Shown in pieces: positions 58,681 to 64,000 of a stretch of DNA of 64,000 bases. Below the pieces are notes generated by a model. The model made no database searches. It was not told where the DNA came from and worked only from the letters and a program-made list of their open reading frames with translations. This DNA comes from Erythroxylum novogranatense (Eukaryota; Streptophyta; Magnoliopsida; Malpighiales; Erythroxylaceae): NCBI GenBank assembly GCA_029891385.1, contig JAIWQS010000023.1:79240-143239 (forward strand), in the 5' to 3' direction. Position numbers and translations under genes: made by a program. Every line of letters begins with the position of its first letter. Position 1 is the stretch's first letter.

Positions 58681-60107
58681 AGTTTGGACCTTTGTCCCAT
58701 AATTGGCATGACCAAGTTGTGCATGTCAATCCTTCAAGCTGAGCTTTTCTGCCAAAAACGCTTTAGGTTGTGGATGTAGAGAATTCAATTGAAGACCAGA
58801 AAGCTTGTAAACGCCATCTCAAAGAGGCCCTTGAGTAAAAGCTTCTTTGTTATCGATCTTTCACAAGAAAGTGAGAATCATAGAACTTAAAATAACACTT
58901 GTTGTCTCTTAGCAATTTTATTGATTGAGAGCAATTGGTTTTGTAAAGATGGGACATGAAGAATCTTATTCAAAATCGCTGGTTTATCTTTGTGTCAATA
59001 ATGCAGATTATCTAGTATGTTTGATGGAAATACCTGAGCCATTACCGATGATTACATTATCTTGTCCTTTGTATTCCTCAGAGATTCCAAGATTGGCCAA
59101 GTCTGATGTCATATGGTGACTGGCAGCAGAATCAGCATACCAATCAGTTGATCTGCTGGAGGAAGAACTCATTGCGATATTAGCACTCGGATTCTCTGAA
59201 CTCTTGTCATATCTTTTTCTGCAGGTGTTTGCTTGATGGTTGTTCATGTTGCAGATTTGACAGGGATTTGAAAACCATTTCCTACCAGATTTGTTGGTAT
59301 TGTTGCCATTGTAGTTTCCTTTTCTGTTGCTGTGGTTGAATTTGTTGTTATTGTTTTTCAGTTGAGATGATCCCTGATATGCAATACTGGCTACTGCAGG
59401 GACAAATTTCCTGGAACTTTGCAGAAGAATTTCATGAGAAATTAAAGCTCCTGATAATTCAAAAAAACTTACTTCATCTTTTTTATAGGACATGGCAGTA
59501 GGGATTGGGTGATAATCTGTAGGTAGGAGTCGGAAAATGTTTGCATTGAACTTAGCTGTTCCAATCGGAAATCCTGTTGCTGCTAGTTCGTCTTTGATTG
59601 ATTTTGCTTCTTTGAGAAGTTGAGCCATAGACTTATCTTCTGCTGTCAAGTTTTGCAAGGCCATATGAAGTTGAACTTGCCTAGCACTGGATCCCGCACT
59701 GAAGGCTTGTCAAAGAGCATTCCAAACATCATAGGCTGACTCTTGATCAACCACATAAGGGAATACCTCCTCCGTCAGCGAGGAAAGAATCCAACCAACT
59801 AAAGTTGGTCTTGATAAACCCAATTGTGAAATTCAGGTTAGGAGCGACAGCTGTTTATTTCTTGATCAAGAATAGTTTGTGCAGGGGCTTCAGTGCCATC
59901 AATATGAGAAGTGAGGTTGTAACACTTTAGGATGGGATTGAATTGGGTCTTCCAGATTAAATAGTTTGTGGGTTTGAGTTTAATGGCGAAAGTGTATTGA
60001 GCATGCGGCAAGGTAGAGGGATTGGAAACAGTAAGTGTAGGTGCAGAAAGTATAGGAGAATTAATGGCTGAAGATTGAGCGGAAGAGGTCTAAGTATTGG
60101 AAGACAT
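58681..60107 (-). pseudogene. Copia-3 gag and protease remnant
   Basis: The ATG at 60107 opens MSSNT, then a stop. The continuing text SPILSAPTLTVSNPSTLPHA, then FAIKLKPTNYLIWKTQFNPI, is typical of this copia group. The frame 59664-59008 has the gag core, the knuckle CQICNMNNHQANTC and the protease site WYADSAASHHMTSD. Confidence 0.88.
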
Positions 60108-60124
60108 GATGAATCGTGTATTGT

Positions 60125-60136
60125 GCTCTGATACCA
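60125..60136 (-). other. Copia-3 primer-binding site
   Basis: TGGTATCAGAGC on the minus strand, adjacent to the LTR end. Confidence 0.93.
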
Positions 60137-60313
60137 TATAAAAATAAACAAGTAATTGGAGACTTTTGCTCAATCGTATTGTTGGAAAAGTCACATGATT
60201 TATACTACTTACAAGCTACAATCTTGGCCTATGATTGTGCTAATTCTTACAGCTAGATGATTACAATATGTAACGACAATTATGCTAATTCTTACAGCTA
60301 GATGATTACAACG
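60137..60313 (-). repeat. Copia-3 5' LTR, inner part
   Basis: It matches 53007-53182. The rest of the LTR is displaced by Gypsy-4 beginning at 60314. Confidence 0.88.
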
Positions 60314-61420
60314 TGGTTCTGCCGGATTTTGGTTTGAATCAGACGTTGCCTTTACGCTTCCATGAGTCTGCTAACTTCTTGTGATGAGTCAAGCGAAGAT
60401 ACCGTAAAACAAGGAAGGCTAAATCGGGGTTGTGTCCCGATTAGCCCCTCGGCCTCAAGTAAGGCTTTTTGTGAAGGTGAGGTTGATCGATGCGAGAAAG
60501 ATAACTAGGTTATGATTTCGTACCTCAATTATGGGAAAACTGTACCTATATATGGTTTTGCAGTTAGGTTTAGGTCTTTCGTGTTTGCATGAGAGACTTC
60601 CTTCTACGGATGGGCCAGGGGGCATGGGCTGGGCATAAAGCGATCTTCGAAGAGTGGACCGCTTCGTACGGGTCGTTTCATTTGGATTGAGACTGACACG
60701 GCCGACCGATCATAAGCCCCTACTCCTCGAGCTGGCGTAAGAAGGGTCGGAGGGTATGTAGAAGATTCATAGCTCGTACATAGACGACTTATGATTAGAG
60801 CGTCGGTTGGTCGTTGAGTATAGCTCGTCTGTAGGTCATTTGAATGGAGTAGTCGATCGGTTGGGCATTGTTGTTATAGCCCGATCATGGATAGCAGGGT
60901 AATTCGATCGATCGGGTCTTGAGCTAGTTGAGGTGACCGCTTCGTAGTGGGATCGATCGGTGAGTGCTCAATGGTCGGCCTCGGCTTATTCATTGGCTTC
61001 GGCTAAAACAAGCGGATGGTCATCATTAAGCGAGCGTGAAGGTCTTGAAGCATTTATTATTTGACGGCGTCTTTGTCGTACTTTTCGTCTGAAAGCGTAT
61101 CGTCTTTATGTAGAATGCCATGATTGTCCCAGACGTCCTTTCAATCGTTCTCGCCCTTAGGGTTTCGATTAACCTAATTTGTCTCCGTTCGGATCGTGGT
61201 ATGCGTGTGTCAGAGAGCAGCTCAGATTTTCTCCACGCGTCGAAGTTTGGATGGATCGTAATTGACGTTTTCCTATAAATGTTCAAAGTCGATGACGGTT
61301 TACTTTTCTTCACGCTCATTTCATTCTTCTTTGTTCTCTTGCTTTCCTCTGCTTTTTTATTCTCGGTTCAGAGGTTTTCTTAGCGTTGCTCAAATTTCGA
61401 ACTCTTACCACCAAATAGGT
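60314..61420 (-). repeat. Gypsy-4 3' LTR (right end approximate)
   Basis: The sense TATA box (minus strand) is ATATATA at 60553-60547. The antisense TATA box TATAAAT is at 61274-61280. The middle is rich in CGATCGGTCG-type words. The purine tract and exact TG start were not identified. Confidence 0.65.
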
Positions 61421-62280
61421 ATGTCCCTTTCCTTATTTTCCTCTTCTAAATTTCCTCTTAGTGAGCATGTAGTCTCTAGGTTCTCGAGTGGGGTTTCTCG
61501 AGGATTGTGTTGACGAGAGGTCGTCGGAAGTTATGGTCAAGTGGTGACGTGTCAAGGTTGGGGATGTTGAAGAGATTACGACAAGGAGCGGAGAGATGGG
61601 CTGGTAGTAAAAGAATTGCCCAAAGGCAAATCGAAGATATCTCACAAGGAGTTGAATAGGTCGATTGTTAGAGCAGTATCCCTCGGTCTTGAGGGCCTAA
61701 AGGCATCCTCGGGTGATGAAAGGATCGACGGCAGAGGTGGGTGGATTATCGTCTCTGAGTATTTCTTCTCGATCGGGGCTTGAGACTACCGTGTCGTGCG
61801 ATCGTGGATGAAGTGTGTCTTGACTATCGTTAAGGCCGAGTCGATTCCTTGAGCGGGTGGAGGTTCATTAATGGACTTGTCTTCTTGTGCCACCATTAAT
61901 TGTCCGCCCTCGGTTAACATCTTGTGCCACTTCTAAGAATGAGCTAGAGTCAGGAGTTAGGGTGGGATCCCTTCCACGATGTATAAGGATGTTGGTATTT
62001 CGGTAGGACGTCTCGCAAAATTACTGGGTTGGCGAACGAAGTATTTCTTCGTGAAGCCTCAGGGTCTTCTTCCGAGTCCCACCAGGAGGTATCCCTAATG
62101 AAGCGATGGAATGACTCGTCAAGTCTATTCTGTCTAGGGAGGAGCGAGAGGTGGTCGGCCGTATAAAGGAGCTCGTCAATATAACCTTCTCGGTTTATTT
62201 CGGATACGGCGGGGGCCTCGGCCAGCTCTCTTGATTGACCCCATGCATGAGTTGGCGGGCTAGAGAAGGAAGCTGCTTAC
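61421..62280 (+). pseudogene. Gypsy-4 antisense gene, first exon
   Basis: Frames along the plus strand give GWRFINGLVFLCHH (about 61855-61900) and TKYFFVKPQGLLPSPTRRYP (62039-62098), both with counterparts in the Gypsy-3 antisense gene (49300-49050, minus). Stops and shifts separate them. It is followed by an intron-like stretch with a TTGTAAGTTTTGG donor near 62317. Confidence 0.55.
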
Positions 62281-62365
62281 TTTGGTTGACCTCGTGGTTG
62301 ATTTGTTTTTCTTACTTGTAAGTTTTGGTTCGATTTCTAACCTGCTTTCTTTGTTTGTGCAGCCA

Positions 62366-63728
62366 TGGTCAAGGTTAATACTTTCCCCGACCCTCCTAAG
62401 TCCGTCAAGGGTAAGCGTTAGGTCGCGGGGCCTTCGGGAGTCAGAGGTCAGGGAGATAGGAGGGAGGTCGGTTCAATGGTTGTTCGGTCAATTGCTTCCG
62501 GGCAACGGGGTGTTCCTTCGACCGTCTCCGAGCCGCCCGTGGCCCCTATTGTGGTCGTCCCGCTCGGTGAGTACCTGGTTGTGATCGAGGAGGAGGAGGT
62601 TGAACGACCTCTGAAGAGGAGAAGGGGGCTCGGTGGTGATCGACCTCCCAAGTGGTCGTGACCTTCTCAGTGGTCGACCGACCTCCTTCGCCTGGACCAA
62701 AACAAGGGGAAAGGGAAAGTGGGGAGATTGTGTTGCCCGCCCGCCTGTGGTAAAGGAAGAAGCCGTGAGGGGCGCCGACAAGTGGGAGGTGGCGATTAGC
62801 CTCAAGAGCGCCTCGATCACGATGCGGAGTGGCTCGTCATCTCACTGAGAAGGTTATTCCTCCTTGAGACGAGGCGGCTTTGATGAGTTAAGTCTTGAGG
62901 AGATGATGAGCCGCGCTATCCGCAATTCCATGAGAGATGTGGCTCTCACTTTGTTCCGCATCACGAATCGTCTGTTGAATCGGAGATCAATTCCCTCTGG
63001 GAGGTGGGCGGTTTGAAGACAGAGCTCCGGAAGTCGAGAGAAAGAGACTTCTCCGGGCTCAACTTTCTTCCTTGGAGGAGGACAAGAAACTCGGGAGGAG
63101 GAGGCGCGATGTCACGAGAGCCCAACTTGTTTGGAGAGGAGGAGAGGAGCTCCTTGAAGGCTCGGCTCACCGGGAGGAGGCCGAAAGGGTAAGGGCAATG
63201 GCAGTAGGAACAAGCTATCCAAGGAATATCTGGCGTGAGAGGCGGCTTGAGTGGGAGAGGGTGCTCAAGGAGAAATCCCTCGGGACCATGCCCAAACCGA
63301 GGATCGTTGAGGAGGGCAAGCCTCAAGTGAAGGAACAAAGGATTGAGGCGATCCTGCGATGGCAGAGGCGGTTCTTACAGGAGGAGTGCTTGGAGTTCTC
63401 CTGTGACCTGGCCCTCATGATCTTGAAGAATTGTTATAACGCCTGCGTTCCTGAGGGGTCGGATGGTTCTTCGTTTGAGAGGTTTGCCGAGCCGTTGCTT
63501 CCTACCGCCCTTGGCCTTTCTTTGGAGGAAGTGACGGAGAGAGCCATGGAGGACCGGGGGCCGGTCCCAAATGAGGAGCTGGATCTTAGCTCTGCCGAGG
63601 AGGACGAGCTTCCTCGTGAGGATACTTCTTCGGCCGCTCCCTTGGACCTTGCTCCCGTTTCGGCTTTTCCGCCCGCTTCCGAGGGTTCTCCTGGGCATCC
63701 TCCCACTTCCCTTTCTATAGACTTTTGA
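62366..63728 (+). pseudogene. Gypsy-4 antisense gene, second exon
   Basis: A pyrimidine-rich tract ending TTTGTGCAG leads to the ATG at 62366, MVKVNTFPDPPKSVKGKR, then a stop. The long frame 63072-63728 (218 codons) has RIEAILRWQRRFLQEECLEF, LILKNCYNA-like text, ERFAEPLLPTALGLSLEEV, and an acidic Pro/Ser-rich tail ending SLSIDF with a TGA at 63726. Codon use is very GC-rich compared with the surrounding copia DNA. The counterpart in Gypsy-3 is at 48775-47480 (minus). The function is unknown; it is not gag, pol or a transposase I recognise. Confidence 0.65.
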
Positions 63729-63889
63729 GGCTCACCTGGTCGGGCTTGTGACCAGGGCAAATTGTTATTAATGAAACTTTACTTTTGCCTCATTTTTCCT
63801 GATGTCTTCTTTCGTATTTATGCTCTTTACTTTCGATGTATGTTGAGTTTTGATGAAGTTGCTCATAGTCGATCGGCCGAGGTCGACTT

Positions 63890-64000
63890 ATAGTAGAAGT
63901 CGAACCGAGGTCCCAAGATCTCATCTTGGCGATCGATTGACCTTGATCGATTTATGTCGATGCGGCGAGGTCCCAAGAGCCTTGTCTTGGCGACTGACCG
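63890..64000 (+). repeat. Gypsy-4 tandem repeat downstream of the antisense gene (60-bp period)
   Basis: GAGGTCCCAAGA starts at 63907 and 63967. Each unit carries a small hairpin (CCAAGA and TCTTGG arms). The array runs off the window. It is unrelated in sequence to the Gypsy-3 repeat at the equivalent site. Confidence 0.75.

Larger units (their letters stand above)
53007..60313 (-). mobile_element. Copia-3: RE1/Ale-like Ty1/copia element, interrupted by a solo LTR
   Basis: In element order: truncated 5' LTR (60313-60137), initiator-Met primer site, gag (ATG 60107), protease, integrase, reverse transcriptase, RNase H, purine tract, 3' LTR (53263-53007). A 2.6-kb solo LTR sits in RNase H. Gypsy-4 cuts the 5' LTR. 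Short LTRs (257 bp) and the polyprotein text fit the RE1/Ale group. Stops and frameshifts are moderate, and several domains are still readable over 150-200 codons. Confidence 0.9.
60314..64000 (-). mobile_element. Gypsy-4: Tat-lineage element, partial, runs off the window
   Basis: The left edge TGGTTCTGCCGGATTT is the complement of the Tat LTR end GGCAGAACCA. It is followed by blocks matching the Gypsy-3 LTR (AGCCTTCCTTGTTTTACGG on the minus strand). Then come LTR, antisense gene (plus strand here) and tandem repeats, the mirror of Gypsy-3. Pol is expected beyond 64000. The overall relation to Gypsy-3 is distant, so these are different families of one lineage. Confidence 0.8.

Noticed and set aside
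1..64000. A bacterial-type operon, defence island or biosynthetic cluster
   Set aside because: Nothing in the window is prokaryotic; all recognisable protein text is plant transposon or LSM5.

Overview
The window is plant nuclear DNA, almost certainly from an angiosperm. It is nearly all transposable elements: Ty3/gypsy chromoviruses, Tat-lineage gypsy elements, two kinds of Ty1/copia element, a CACTA end and a hAT scrap. The priming sites are plant-type (TGGTATCAGAGC initiator-Met, and a GGCGCC-type site in the Tat element). The only host gene recognised is LSM5, present as two broken 5' copies with plant-type introns. No intact protein-coding gene, tRNA or rRNA was found, and no long open frame is free of stops or frameshifts.

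Layout. 1-4280: intergenic DNA with a palindrome-rich patch (1969-2370), ending in a truncated chromovirus-type LTR (A). 4497-4826: a hAT zinc-finger scrap, then LSM5 copy 1 (minus strand) with its 5' flank to about 5718. 5722-6155: a second truncated LTR (B), inverted relative to A. 6156-35822: a nested stack. The outermost element is a Reina-like chromovirus remnant (Gypsy-2, plus strand; 6156-6329 and 33859-35822). It is split by a full-length 27.5-kb Tekay/Del-type chromovirus (Gypsy-1, minus; 6330-33858). That is split in turn by two copies of one copia family: Copia-1 (minus; 9451-18019, in the integrase) and Copia-2 (plus; 21800-31354, in gag). 36452-37627: LSM5 copy 2. 37695-41290: a 3.6-kb extremely A/T-rich element with inverted ends, about 435-bp tandem units and two GC-rich palindrome islands.

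41297-50799: Gypsy-3, a Tat-lineage element (plus) with an extra antisense gene between pol and the 3' LTR. 50800-53006: intergenic DNA with a CACTA terminal fragment. 53007-60313: Copia-3 (minus, RE1/Ale-like), carrying a 2.6-kb solo LTR (53574-56207) in its RNase H. 60314-64000: Gypsy-4, a second Tat element (minus) that interrupts the 5' LTR of Copia-3 and runs off the window.

Three patterns stand out beyond routine annotation. Short palindromic word islands, each built on a different word, occur in non-coding parts of several unrelated elements. Both members of the Copia-1/2 family keep a splice donor in the LTR and an acceptor just before the gag ATG, which would excise the primer-binding site and a structured leader. 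Both Tat elements have an antisense gene with its own TATA box in the LTR and an intron, plus unrelated tandem repeats at the same place between pol and that gene.
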